NCBI RefSeq assembly: GCF_947507565.1
Contig: NC_089191.1
Location: 1,302,001-1,366,000 of the forward strand
Direction: 5' to 3'
DNA length: 64,000 nt
From: Oscarella lobularis
Lineage: Eukaryota; Porifera; Homoscleromorpha; Homosclerophorida; Oscarellidae
A program made the position numbers and the translations under genes. Under the pieces are notes generated by a model. It was not told the origin of the DNA. It saw only the letters and a list, made by a program, of their open reading frames with translations, and did not search any database. Position 1 is the stretch's first letter, and every line of letters starts with the position of its first letter. This document shows positions 11,348-22,391 of this stretch, piece after piece.

Positions 11348-11790
11348 TTACATCACCAATTTGTCACAATTATCACAGCTGGCACTCTCTTTAGATGACT
11401 GACCTGCGTCGTTAAAAAAAAGGAACTTCTTGTAGAGAAGCTTTCGTCGACACGTCACCTCGTCCGCGGCATAAGCACGTACGGCAGCAGATGTAGATCT
11501 ATGCAAATTCGTGTAGTTCAACAAAGCCATAAATGGTTCACCGTCTCCTCTACAACGTCTGATATCCTGTACGTAGTCTTCTAGCTGATACGGTGGGCTC
11601 CCGTGCACGATTCATCTTCTGTCGGAGCAGTCCACGCCTATTCCAAAGGCGGTGGTGGCGATCAGCACTCTCAAAAGAATTGAAGGCTTCAGAGAAGTTT
11701 GTAGAACTTTTTTGCGCATATTGACCGTTCATGCACTGGTATTGGTGAAGACATGGTGCTCCTGGCGGTTCAGTGATATTCCGTCCAAGC
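11348..11790 (-). pseudogene. RecQ-like SF2 helicase, C-terminal fragment
   Basis: Three frames on the minus strand together give the end of a RecQ-like helicase. TEPPGAPCLHQY lies at about 11780-11740. VLIATTAFGIGVDCSDRR, helicase motif V, follows at about 11680. Then come GSPPYQLEDYVQDIRRCRGD (motif VI) and AADEVTCRRKLLYKKF..CDNC, a RecQ zinc-binding module. A TGA interrupts the frame after DRR and a frameshift precedes it. Only the C-terminal third remains, so it cannot be functional. It abuts the (TTAA)n tract, which may mark a deletion or insertion junction. Confidence 0.7.
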
Positions 11791-11796
11791 GTGCCC

Positions 11797-11832
11797 TTAA
11801 TTAATTAATTAATTAATTAATTAATTAATTAA
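11797..11832. repeat. (TTAA)9 microsatellite
   Basis: Nine uninterrupted TTAA units immediately beyond the stop codon of the DUF6589 gene and next to the helicase fragment. TTAA is the target of piggyBac-type elements, but no such element is seen here. Confidence 0.9.
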
Positions 11833-14800
11833 GTAGCGGTAGATGATGAATCTTCATCTATGTCAGTGTCAGTACTGTCATTCTCTGCTAGTCCACGATT
11901 AAATTGTACATATTCTTTTTTCTTTTTCGTTATCCACTCCAATGTCTTATCTCTGTCCCAGTTAGCCAATGGATCCAATTTCTGCTCGAGAAAGGCTGTG
12001 TGAGATCGCTGTGGTATAAAATGTAACAGTTTTTCCTTTAGGACAACATTTGAAACTTTCTGAATGTCTTCTGCATCTGAACGAGAGCTGTGACCAACAG
12101 TTGAGACGGGCACATTCGTTTTTTCGTCGAACGTTCTACAAATATCATCGTCCAAGATAGTCACACTACGAACAGAACTTTGCAAAGCGGATTCCGTCAA
12201 ATTCGGACCCATTTTTTCCGTGATATGCTTGATTCGCTTATTCACGTGCTCATTGTGCAGGTCGCATGGAATATTATTTCCTAATCCGCCACGAGTGTTG
12301 ACAAATCTATCCCACAATATGTGATGAGCCAGCAGGGGAGAGCAGACTGATTTGACTTGGAACTGCAACCGCAGACATTCTAATGCATATTTGCTGTTAT
12401 TGGAGGCTCTAAAGTGAGGGAGAAAAATCTTCCAGCATCTAAAGACTCTCTCACCGTCTCCCTCTTTCCAAGCATCAACGAATTCTAGCATTAGTGCTCC
12501 AAAATGACAGAGACTCTTTGCGTAATTCTGAACATTATCCTCGCCGTTTTTCAGGCATTGGCGCATGAAAGTTTCTTCGATGGGAGTACACCCATCAACA
12601 ACCCTCTCCGCAACTTTTTCTACATATAACCGCTTCTTCTCATTACTACCTTTTCGAACATCTTCCGGAACAGTAACTTCTTCGTCAAATGACGAAATGT
12701 TGAGTTGTTCACAAGCTTTAGCCATGAAATGTCCAACCACAACTGTCCGGAAAAAGTCGAATGTGGCGTCGACGCTTTTCTTTGGCTCCTTCTGGACCGT
12801 ATGCCTGTTTAGAAAACTCTTAAAGAAGCCTACCGTTCCATGATCTCTTGATAAAGATATTTCCATGCCACCTAAAAGAAAGTGTGACCTTGTTTTAACT
12901 CGTGTGAGGTTACGCCAACTAAGACAATCTTACACTCAGAAGAACGACAAGACAGTGCCAGTCTTCTATTTGCTGTTCTAGCAGCTGCAGTCGTTCTTTA
13001 GGCGTATCACCGTCAACCATGTGTCTTTGAACAGCCAGTTGACGCTCGCGTGTTAGTTGATCTCCGCCTGAGGCGATGATTCTGTCGTGAGGATAGTTTT
13101 GTGGCAAATAGCCTTTCAAAGTTTGCATAATATCGTTCATATCGCTGTGTTTCGCCTCGTTCTTTATCACGACGTCTAAGACAACAACTTCAGACTTTTG
13201 CGCCATTTCTTGCGAATACTTGTGCAGAATATGATCCGGTATACACTTTGAAAGTGGACGCAGGTGTACGATAGATTGTGTCAAAAGTCGGCTAACCAGG
13301 ACAATTAAATTCCCACGGATTTGTTGGAGATCCAAGGAATTTGGCAGAAAATCAGAAGAAGGAATAGCCATAAGAGGAGACACAAGTCCTGTGCGAGACA
13401 AATGGAAAGTTGTAGTGCGACTTCGACAAGCTAAAATGCTGTACATGTGCAGCATTTGGCTTCTGTGGTCGGAACGGACATCTCTTGCCGTTCTTCTTTT
13501 ATCGACATTGTCTCCGACAAACTTGAAAATGACGTCATCAGCTATCCATTTCTCAAGTGGGATTTTGTGCAGACAGCTTAATTCGTTTACAAGCTTTAAG
13601 TTAGAAGAATAGCTGCTGCAAATATTGACATGGTTCAGTCTGTTGTATATCTACGAGTGTCAGAAAAAGAAGCGTTAATAATTTTTTTGCAGCACAAATT
13701 AACTGACTGACCACTTTTTCAGCTCTTGATTCGAAGAGTAATAGTGATATGACGACTGAATTCCACACATCTCCCTATTTCGTTCTTTCAGCATGATTGC
13801 AACGGCCATTGCGATTCCAGGGTAGTGAAAGAAAGAGTTTTTTGTCTTATTAAGATAATCCGTGTGACTAACAATTGACGTCAACAGATTCAACAGCAGA
13901 GGTGCTTTCTCTTGCAATTCCGAAATGCAATTATCCCAGTTAAAGCACTCCAATTGGCTGAGTGGAATTTTTTGAAAAAGCGAAGGCAACGAACGCTTGC
14001 ACAGATGTGCACATTCCTCTTCCATTTTCTTGAAAATCAGGGAAGAAACCAATTGAAAAAGCTCGTCATGTTTGCTGACCGCTCTCGCTAGAGCAGACAG
14101 ATTGTCACTTGCTAGCGCTCTTCCAATTTTCCATTGAGACTCAGGCAAGTTCGTCACCCACTGCTCGTCTCTTGAAGGAGTGGTGAAACACATCTAGAGA
14201 CAATGGTATAGAAACTCGTTCAATAGCATCAAGATGAAATTACTGACCTCTACTCTTGTTTTTCCTTGACAAATGGAAGACTGATGTGGTGGCGTTTGTT
14301 GCAGAACATCTGTCATGACTACTTATAATAAAGTCAGAACTATAAAACACGTCTTACCTATAGGACAAATGTTCGGTTCCACAGCATCTCTTTCTCGTTC
14401 CAATTCGGCAAATTCCTCTACAAGGGATGCCTCAAGTGGCGATGTATCTCGATCCTCACCAACGGCAGAAAGAGTCTCACAAGCTATCGAGAAGTTCTTT
14501 TAATTAATAATGGCAGAGAAATAACTGACGAAACAAAGTTACCGATTTCATCAAAAAGGTCTATCATTCGCCTTCCGTCCCTTCCGTCCCATCTTTTAGC
14601 TGCAGGACGACTGCACACGGTATGAGGAGAGGCTCCATCGCCGCTAGTTGTTTTAACTCTCTTTTCTGAGACGTTCACCAAAGTCACTGGTGAAACATTT
14701 CGCCGAGCTTGACGGCGAAAGTCATCCAAATCAGAGACCGAATTCTCTAGTTTATGCAGTCTTTTTTTGCAGAAAACGCAAATGTACGCCGACAGTTCGT

Positions 14801-14939
14801 CATCACTTTCTACCAAAACATGCAGCAAATCCTGGATTCGCCGCGGCAACTCCAGATTCTTGCTTGTTCGAGTGAATAGTGCTACGGAACGTTTATCCGG
14901 TACATTTCGACAGCAAAGACGGCAAAGACGATTAGGCAT
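11829..14939 (-). CDS. ZAD-like zinc finger / DUF6589 protein, multi-exon
   Basis: This is the best-preserved gene in the first third. The start at 14939 gives MPNRLCRLCCRNVPDKRS.., a ZAD-like Cys4 finger closed by CVFCKKRLHKLE about 60 residues later. Small linker exons follow (about 14500-14380 and 14315-14250). Next comes an exon at about 14193-13700 (LCKRSLPSLFQKIP, ECFNWDNCISELQEKAPLLL). The DUF6589 core lies at about 13600-12919 (FVGDNVDKRRTARDVRSDHR, GGDQLTRERQLAVQRHM, EDWHC) and in a last exon at 12866-11829 (RDHGTVGFFKSFLN, PCDLHNEHVNKR). The tail is Asp/Ser/Thr-rich. Around 12870 the expected WKYLY..RDHG join is one base out of frame, so either a distal acceptor is used or there is a frameshift. 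ZAD plus DUF6589 is the usual architecture in this multicopy family, whose function is unknown. A transposon origin is inferred. Confidence 0.65.
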
Positions 14940-15348
14940 GAATAAAACGATCGATAATATTGACACTGCGTAGGCAGGAAGCAGAAGTGAAGCGGGCGAG
15001 CGAAAGGACTAGCGCGCGTGAGGCACAGGTGAGACCGACTAAAACAGGCCAAAATGAAAGGGAAAAATGGCGAATTGGTGAAATAGGATGCAGCTGACAG
15101 GTGTAGTAGAGAGTGGAGTACATATATCCCAATGAACGACGTCGTGGTATGGACGTTGGGCCGCTAATGTCGCCGAGATCGGGCGCGATTCGATCTCGAC
15201 GAATTGGCAACGCACGAGATATTCGAATGCACGAATGCACTCGGAAAGAAGTTTAACGCACGCATGCATTTGCCGTTTCGTGCGAAAGCGCTCAGGAGAA
15301 AATTCCACGATTCCGTGGAAAATCTGGCACATGCGTGAACAGTGTGTA

Positions 15349-15403
15349 CCAGGCCCTTTCTCCGCGAGCCCATCCGGGACTCGCATCAGGAGAAAGGGCC
15401 TGG
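15349..15403. repeat. Long near-perfect hairpin
   Basis: Arms CCAGGCCCTTTCTCC (15349-15363) and its exact complement (15389-15403) enclose a second stem, GCGAGCCC / GGGaCTCGC, around a 4-base loop. The whole 55 bp folds back on itself. The flank GGTACGAGGCTAG is of the kind seen at ends of foldback/MITE repeats. It could also be a precursor-like RNA hairpin. Confidence 0.7.
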
Positions 15404-15499
15404 GTACGAGGCTAGGGACATGTATATACATATATCGGCGCGAAATCATTTTATTCAAAAATTCGATAAGATAGTAATTTTCAGTGGTGGATTCTCACC

Positions 15500-17420
15500 A
15501 CTTTACTGCCATAATATATTATTTTCATTATAGCCTCCTGTCCTATTCGTCGTCGTCGTCGAAGAACAAGGCAATATTACTGTCAACCTCAACGTCATCT
15601 TCGAAGCCGCGCCTATCTCCATTCTTTCGATGACTCGTCTTGATGGTAAAGCAATTCGACTGGATCTTCTATGCACGGACGGACGCTTGTCTTCCGTACC
15701 ATCGTCATCGTCTTCTTCGGGACTCTTAGTCGCGACAGTCTTTCGTTTTCGTGCCGGCATCGCTTTGTCAGACTCGTCATCTCCGCCAAACTCTCCAGCC
15801 TGGTACTGTTTTCCTTCTTTCGCTGTCTTCTTCTTGTTCTTTTTTATAGATTTTTTGTTTTGATTTAGCCGCCTTCACCGTACCGTCGTTCTTTCTCGCC
15901 GCAAAATATTCTCGTTTGTCGTTGAGCGAATGACATATCGCAAGGGTATGAGCCCCTCCAGGACATCCCGCCAGCTTCATCAGACGGTAATATGAGCTGG
16001 CGCCGTGATTGAAGTAGGACGCGGCGAGTTTCGCAGCGGCGGACACGCGTTTAGGTCCTCGATGTTTTCTCTTCGGCGCGTGAGTCCACAGTACATTGTT
16101 AAAAGCTTCGTTCTACGTAATAAGAATTTAGTTAGATTTATCTACATGCAGTATATCGGTATCAAATTTTATTCATAAGGATATAGCTAAATCCTTTGGC
16201 GTTTATATCAATAAATATTTACCGCATTCTGCGTGTTTCCTAGTTAACATCGACTTAAGAGCTTTTTGTCCGCTAGACTGTCGAATATGCCTTCGAGAGA
16301 ATGGAAGAAACTGTGCGGAAGGACGCTCTTCTTTGGGTTATACGCGGACGTCTAATTCGCGGCGTTCGCCTGCCATTTGCACCACAAATTCGGTCCTTTG
16401 TGGCAAAACTGGTGTCACTCGGCTTCCGTCTTTAGGCAGATGGAATGGTCGTGCCTTCCTTCAGCTTCCCTTCGTCGCGTGTCGTGCACGTTCTTTAAAA
16501 AAGACTCCGCCTTCGTCTCATACTCGGTGCTGTGAAAAATTATCCTATTTGTCGCCGCAACCATCGCGTCCACGTTGCCGACGTTTCGATGAATCGCGAG
16601 TCAGAAATAATTTTGAATTATTTCAAAAAACAATAAGAGTAAACACAACAGGACAACATGAACCTACTAATCGATTTTCGAGTCGATTAGTCGCATTTGT
16701 CCCCCGGCCGAGCTGCCGTCCTCACTTGCCACGCCTGCCATTTCCTTTCCATGCCCTAAGTCTCACTCCCATCCTTTTCTGTGCGTGACCCACACAGTCC
16801 TCTTTCACGACTTCGTGATCATCTCCATATATCTGTAAGTATCATTTATTTATTTATTAATTATCTGTTTCCAAATTACGCTCGCCTAAGGTTCAGATAC
16901 TCTCTTTTAGGACTTCGAGTCGCCATCACCAACAAACCGCGTTTACCTAATGAAAAATCATCAAAATCGCAAAATTATAGAGTCAGAAATTGTCCCTCAT
17001 TTTGTACTTTTTGATAGATCGACCAAAAATTACGTGTGCGCCCTCTGACTCCATAGCATTTGCTGACATCATAAAATTTCGTCTACAAGTTTCCTCGTGA
17101 GTGCATTTCCATGCTTCATATGACTCGCTTTCTTGTCGACGCCGTCTTTTTATTTTTTATCGCAAATTCTACACTCCGTGCAAAAATATTCATATTGATC
17201 ACGCAGCCGTCGTCGAAGAGTATTGCCGCTTGAAGGCCAATATGCGACGAATGACCTCGCTTCATCCATGTAACGTCGAACGAGACGCGCGTGTCAAAAA
17301 TGTCGCCCGCTGGCACGCCGTTTTTCTTTTGATGGTACGCCACCGCTGCCAGTGCCGATTCGTCAAATACCTAATGAAAGTTATTGCATTCTTTGATAGC
17401 TATAAACAAACAATTCTTTT
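15500..17420 (-). pseudogene. Mutator-like transposase (PF20700-type), decayed
   Basis: On the minus strand, about 17300-17200 reads FDVTWMKRGHSSHIGLQAAI, the DGTWxKRG signature with G changed to V. Further on, around 16440-16260, is HKGPNLWCKWQANAAN, the Cys/Trp block, interrupted by a stop and followed by SLADKKLLSRC. After an intron-like gap, 16115-15777 reads NEAFNNVLWTHAPKRKHRGP and AAKLAASYFNHGASSYYRLM, the C-terminal block of the family. A basic/acidic frame at 15760-15503 (MPARKRKTVATKSPEEDDDD) may be its last exon. Stops and frame changes make it a pseudogene. It is homologous to the fragment at 2.3-2.9 kb. Confidence 0.65.
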
Positions 17421-19015
17421 TGGTCTTACTCCCGTCAAGGCGTCGTCTATTTTAGAAATATGGCTGTCCCAGCTGTCGCGCAAAGAAGGCGGGGGCATGT
17501 TGAATGCATAGCAAAATTTCACGAACGACTGTCGACTTGTTCCCATCAAAACTGCCGCTGCAGCAGCGCGACGATTACCGTCGTACGATCAACCGTGTTT
17601 GCCGACTGTCTTCGAAAAATCTGATACTATGATATTTTATTGCAATGACCGCAATAAATGTGAAGCTTTGAACAAAAGCCCTTGCGCGATTCGGGCATCT
17701 CATGAAGGGAAAGGCGATCGTTTCCGCAGAACTTGCACACAAGGGAAGTCAGTAGCGTCCAAAAAAGAAATTGTTAGTCGACGAGTTGATATCCCTCAAG
17801 ATGCGTGCGTGTCGTCAAAGAAGCACGAGGAGGATGCCACTGAGGGCGAGGAGCGACTTTCCGACCCATTTCAGAAAGGTTTTCTATTCTCGACTCTTCA
17901 TCCTTTATTCGATTCGACGACGTAATTCCAGAGAATCGACGCGGACATTTCGAAGACATCGCGGCGAGCAAACAACGAGGCGTGTCCAACAGCTTCTCAC
18001 AAGGTGCAAAAAGTGCTAACAATAGTCTAACAATTGCTAAAAATTGTAACAAAGGGCGAACGATGGTTTGTTGCTTGCTAAAAATGTAGCAACTTAGAAG
18101 CAACAGGATTTGCCAAAAGCCATTCACAATGTAGCATTCATTTATAAGACACAGCGTGTAAAAGATGCAGGAAACGCTACAAATATTTGAGGGAGACTGC
18201 CACGCCGCTGGGTAAGCGGCGTTTGAACCGTAAAGAACCAATAAATAACCGTTTTCTATTTCTCACAACGACGATCTTCCAGAGAAACTCAAGACGCTGC
18301 TGACAGCTAAGCTGTCAGCATCTTAGCTGTCAGCATCGTCGATGAAAAAACGCAAAGGCCGATCCAAAACGGTAGAGAACGGCGCGCAAGAGCGATCAAT
18401 CGTGATATATGCAACTTTTTTACAGTACGGGGGAGGGCTAGGACGCGAAAGCGTCGCGGGCGGCCTGTTCGCAAAGAGCGGGCCAACGTACTTTTGGCCC
18501 GCTGCTATAAAGACCGTCCTTCGGGGTCTATACATCGAAGACGTCCAAGATCGAGCGGAATCCCGGCCCTCGGGGTCCCGCGAAGCACTGAGTGAGGTAG
18601 GCGCTATTACCTGTTTCTAGACACATACAGCTTACCTTCCTCTAGCGGCCGATCGTCGATGCCGAGCAAGCGGTGATTCTCGAAGCGTTCGACGCGAGAC
18701 ACGTCGAAACGGCGAAACGAAGTCGACAAGAAAATTCATTCGTCAAAAATATACTTCTGCATTACATTATCTCTTACCTTACTTGAAAAAATATCCTATG
18801 CATAAAAATCGACGAAAAAGACAACTTTTCTGTGCAGTAGCGCGCGTTAGCTCCAAACCGTCTCTTGTTGGACGGACCACAACAGACGTTCCCTCGCCAC
18901 GATCAAACACACGAGTCGGCGAAAGGATAACATATACCTCATATTATCTTCTTAGCCTGTTATATTTTTTTATATTTTTTAGGATTTTATGAGCCCCCTG
19001 CCACCTAAAGATACA
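17421..19015. other. No recognisable gene; small palindromes
   Basis: Nothing can be named. Around 18300-18340 there are nested palindromic units (TGACAGCTAAGCTGTCA, then a repeat of AGCTGTCAGCATC). The 18360-18600 segment is GC-richer with short repeats of CTTCGGGGTC/CCTCGGGGTC. Short frames (17599, 17774, 18342) have no family resemblance. Confidence 0.4.
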
Positions 19016-19019
19016 GCGG

Positions 19020-19790
19020 TTTTGCACTTCGAAATGACAGGAGTCGCATCATCGTCTTCTTTCAATGCGTTTTGAAAGACGAGATTCGGGGTATGCGCGA
19101 AGCATGGAATATGTTTCCAATTATTTTCTCACAGCTAACGTCATATTGGTCGCATTATCTGTAGAGACGCCGAGATTTTTTGATTGATTCCCAAGACGAT
19201 GCTATTTCCATCAACAGGCTAACGAGATTCTCTGCAGTGTGATCACACTGAATCAACTTCGTTTCAAGAACTGCAGACGTCATCTGAAAGATTCCGTACA
19301 CCTAGATGTCCAGCAGTCTGTCGTCACCGAGCAAAACCTTAGCTTCTGCAGCCTCTGTAGTAGATATAGCTTTTTTCTCTTGAGACGATTTGGGCAGAAA
19401 CTTTCTCATTATGGTGCGTCGGTCAGGACATGCATACTTTGGATCATGAACTTTCAGCAAATTCAAGAAGCCTGCTCTTTTCACGGTTGATGCGGGTTGT
19501 AAATCCTCGGTAATCATTCTAACCATAGCAGATTCAATCTGCTTTTTTCGCTCCGAAGAAGCACTGTAGGGCTTCAGCTTGTTCATGGAATTTCTTCAAA
19601 TTCACTTAGGTGTTTTCGCTTTAGATGAACAGTCATGTTAGACGTGTTTCCGAACGTTTTGACTAGCATACTACGCAAGAAGAAAAGTCCGGTTTTCCCT
19701 CAACATCTTCGAAATATTGCCAAATTCTGCTTCGCTTCGTTTTTTCGACATCAGAAAACACGTTGGAAACTATTCAGAGAGGAAATAGCC
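19020..19790 (-). pseudogene. hAT transposase, N-terminal remnant with BED finger
   Basis: About 19760-19690 on the minus strand reads SRIWQYFEDVEGKPDFSSC, the start of a BED zinc finger. After a frame change, FGNTSNMTVHLKRKHLSEFE supplies the His residues. The 19586-19302 frame has MVRMITEDLQPASTVKRAGF and DPKYACPDRRTI, the conserved block preceding the RNase H-like core of hAT proteins. Beyond it, 19240-19020 reads HTAENLVSLLMEI and VSTDNATNMTLAV, the catalytic Asp block (DNAxNM). Frameshifts lie between the blocks and the C-terminal dimerisation domain is absent, so this is a dead fragment. Confidence 0.65.
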
Positions 19791-19934
19791 AAGAAAATAT
19801 GAAAGAAATGGCTTCGGAAAGGCAGAGTGTCACGCGCCTGTCACGCACGCTAGTAAAGACGCACGCACGTCACATGCACAAACGACGCACTCGCGTTACT
19901 CTTGCGTGCGTTAAAGTATTACTTCATTAAATAT

Positions 19935-19957
19935 CGTATCGTTTGCGAAACGATACG
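19935..19957. repeat. 23-bp palindrome
   Basis: CGTATCGTTT and its exact complement AAACGATACG are separated by GCG. It is isolated in non-coding DNA and may be a protein-binding site or a foldback core. No neighbouring gene explains it. Confidence 0.5.
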
Positions 19958-20100
19958 GCAAGGACTATCAATACTTTCTGGGCAGTCGCGATATTGCCAG
20001 TATGGATACGCCTATCGATATATCGCCCATCTTTGAATCTTACGGGACAGACGATTCCAATGATGTCATTCCCGATGACGCACGACGTTCGACGCGATCG

Positions 20101-21133
20101 CTAGCGCGCCTTAAAGTGAGGAAGTTTATGCGTGGGTGCACTGCAGTCGTATATTTGCCTTACTACCACAGTCTGATCTAACCCGCGAGGGAAAACCAAA
20201 ATCATCAACCGCTTTTCTGAAGCATTGAAACGCCGTGAAGCTTTTTTGTTGACGTTGCACTTGAGGAAGACAACCGTTCTAGAAAAACCGTCGATTCCTC
20301 GGTGAATAACCAAGCGCAAGGGATCGATGAGCTTGTGATTTTGATTAACGTGCCTTTTTAAATGTCTTACAGATAATCAGTTTAATTAAACCCAAATATG
20401 CTTACCAGAGTGAATTTGGTGCTGGAACATGGTATGCCCTCCGGAAATGCACGTTACGTCAACGTAGTCCTCTTCCTACAGGATCGACTCTTATAAGTTT
20501 TGACCTCATGAATCTGTACTGCACTCGAACACCGCGAGGCCACAGAGATCCAACAACTAACGTTTCTCCCACACCATCCTTCTACACGATCCGAGACGTT
20601 CAATATTTTGGTTACTAGTCTGTCCAAGTCAGCGTCAGATGTGGCGGAGTAGTCTTTAATATGTAGCTTTTGCCGCCTGTTGTATACAGTTCTGACACTA
20701 ACTCCCAGCAATTGGGCTATTTTAGCCCATGAGAACCCAACCGTGCGTAGCCTTTCCAATTGATCACGGCGAACTTCGTTGACTGGTCGTCCAACACCGT
20801 GCGAATTTGGTCTCGTAGGAGGTTGATATCCTCGATCTTGTTCACGTTCTTGAGGCAGACACGTCATCAGCCAAATTAATTGTACCTGTGTTTCCAAGTG
20901 CTGCTGAACGGCTGTTACTTCCGTAAGAAGGTGTTCTTCATTGCGGCTTTGCTTTCACGTTGAGCGAAAATTGCTTCGGCTCTTTGAGATAATGCATTGA
21001 CGCCTGGGAGGTATAATGCTTGTCTGATGAGAAACTCAGCAACGTTGCAATAGGCGTTTGCCTGCTGTTTGTAACGGTTGAACTGGACGACGAACGAATG
21101 GATCTCAGCCAGAAATTCGGCTATTTCTCCCAT
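20101..21133 (-). pseudogene. Animal integrase-core (rve-like) transposase-derived gene
   Basis: The N-terminal exon 21133-20915 (QANAYCNVAEFLIRQALYLP) is followed by 20897-20600. That segment reads GVGRPVNEVRRDQLERLRTV and WAKIAQLLGVSVRTVYNRRQ, a helix-turn-helix characteristic of this family. After a gap, 20319-20101 carries RLVIHRGIDGFSRTVVFLKC, the first Asp strand of the integrase fold. A shift to the next frame then gives FPSRVRSDCGG, the second Asp block. The frameshift, plus absence of the expected third acidic block, argues for a decayed copy. A homologous plus-strand relic is at 36.97-38.12 kb. The family is known as multicopy integrase-core proteins in fishes, cnidarians and sponges. 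Confidence 0.6.
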
Positions 21134-21322
21134 GATCCACTTGAATAGCGCGTTTTAAGAAAAGAAGTAAATGCAATGGTTTAATATTACGATATACTTT
21201 ACTCTAGCTTCATAATCTCTGCTTATTTGAAAGTTGAACAAAGAAATTTCAATTATTTCTAGTGCCAAAAACACAACTCAAAAGGAGTCTGAGAAGCACC
21301 AACAGGCAATTAAAATGGATGT

Positions 21323-21960
21323 CTAAGGGACTCCGAAACCGATTGTCTCCCTGCAAAGACTGCTATTAGCAGCCGCCTTGAAGTCTTCGTAATTTCTGTG
21401 ACATATAGAAATGACCAGATTATAGTTGCAAGTCACCGCCTGCGGAAGAGGCATCCTTATATCTCTCGCACAGACGACATCCATTGTCGACTGGGTAGTT
21501 GGGACAGAAGGAAACCCGGTCCAAAACTGCTTTAAAAGGTGTAGTGATGGAGTCACCGTTGTTGAATCATTTATAGAATCAAAAAAATATCCAAGTCTGT
21601 GGCTATTTATAAGTACAGTACCTCCTTCAGGCCCTGCCTTCTCAGAAGATTTACTGTCTTCCTCTGTAAAAAGTGTAATATAGGAATAACTCACGTGCTG
21701 AAGGGTTGAGCATCATCATCCTACCTTCCTCCAGATCACTGACATAACTGCAAAAGAAATCCCACGCCCTTTTTCCTTCCTCGAAGAAGTCGTCACTGTC
21801 ATAAAATCAATGACTGAAAAAATTATTTTGGAGGTCAGTAAAGCATTCTCTCTTAAAATAATTGGCTTATTGTCGACATTGGCACCATCTGTGTCACCAG
21901 AGTTAAACATTCTCTTCTCTATTTCTTCGTCGATTAATGCCCAAAATTCTGCCTCTGTTT
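21323..21960 (-). pseudogene. HECT-like domain fragment
   Basis: The frame 21694-21323 resembles the C-terminal lobe of HECT-like domains. It has LLKQFWTGFPSVPTTQ, then RMPLPQAVTCNYNLVISICH with the catalytic-type Cys after Thr, then YEDFKAAANSSL and a terminal GFGVP. Upstream, an exon at about 21905-21700 (EIEKRMFNSG.., then DDFFEEGKRAWDFFCSYVSD in a second frame) joins through a GTGAGT..TTTACAG intron. Similar G2E3-like HECT fragments are multicopy in marine invertebrates. Whether this makes a ligase is doubtful, because the N-lobe is missing. It is a fragment or a pseudogene. Confidence 0.55.
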
Positions 21961-21992
21961 TGGCTTCATTTATCTGAAACTGAACCTTATTA

Positions 21993-22388
21993 AGGCGGGT
22001 TCACATTAGCTGAGGCTGGGCCAGCGTCCGTCCAGCGTCAGCGTTGCGTCAGTCAGCGTTGCGAATGTATTTGCGTAAACTCGTTCACATAGCCAATTAG
22101 ACCAGCGTCATTATCTTAGCGCACTCTAAACAATTTGATACGTAATGAATGAATGTTTCATTATTACGTTTAGAATATTAAATCACGTGATTAAGTAACG
22201 CTTTTTGATTTGTCATTTACCCATTGTTGACGCTGGGTTTGACGCAGGGATTGCTCCAAGAGCAATCCCGAGCGTCATGACGCTGGACGCACGCAAGGCC
22301 AGCGTCAGCGTCTGCGTTTTAATGTGAACGCTAATTACGCTGACGCTGGACGGACGCAAGCCCAGCGTAAGCTATTGTGAACGGGCCT
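21993..22388. mobile_element. PIF/Harbinger-type MITE
   Basis: A 396-bp non-coding element. The left end starts AGGCGGGTTCACATTAGC and the right end, inverted, reads AGGCCCGTTCACAATAGC. Longer inner homology (GCGTCCGTCCAGCGTCAGCG and its complement) extends the inverted repeats to about 50 bp. It is flanked by TTA on both sides (21990-21992 and 22389-22391), the 3-bp TWA duplication typical of Harbinger. The interior contains further copies of CCAGCGTCA in both orientations. Confidence 0.85.
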
Positions 22389-22391
22389 TTA

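Noticed and set aside
11797-11832. piggyBac insertion site, from the TTAA repeat
   Set aside because: No piggyBac terminal repeat or transposase nearby. A plain microsatellite explains it.
18185-18240. tRNA-like stretch with GGTAAGCGGCG and TTTGAACC
   Set aside because: No complete cloverleaf or acceptor stem could be formed.
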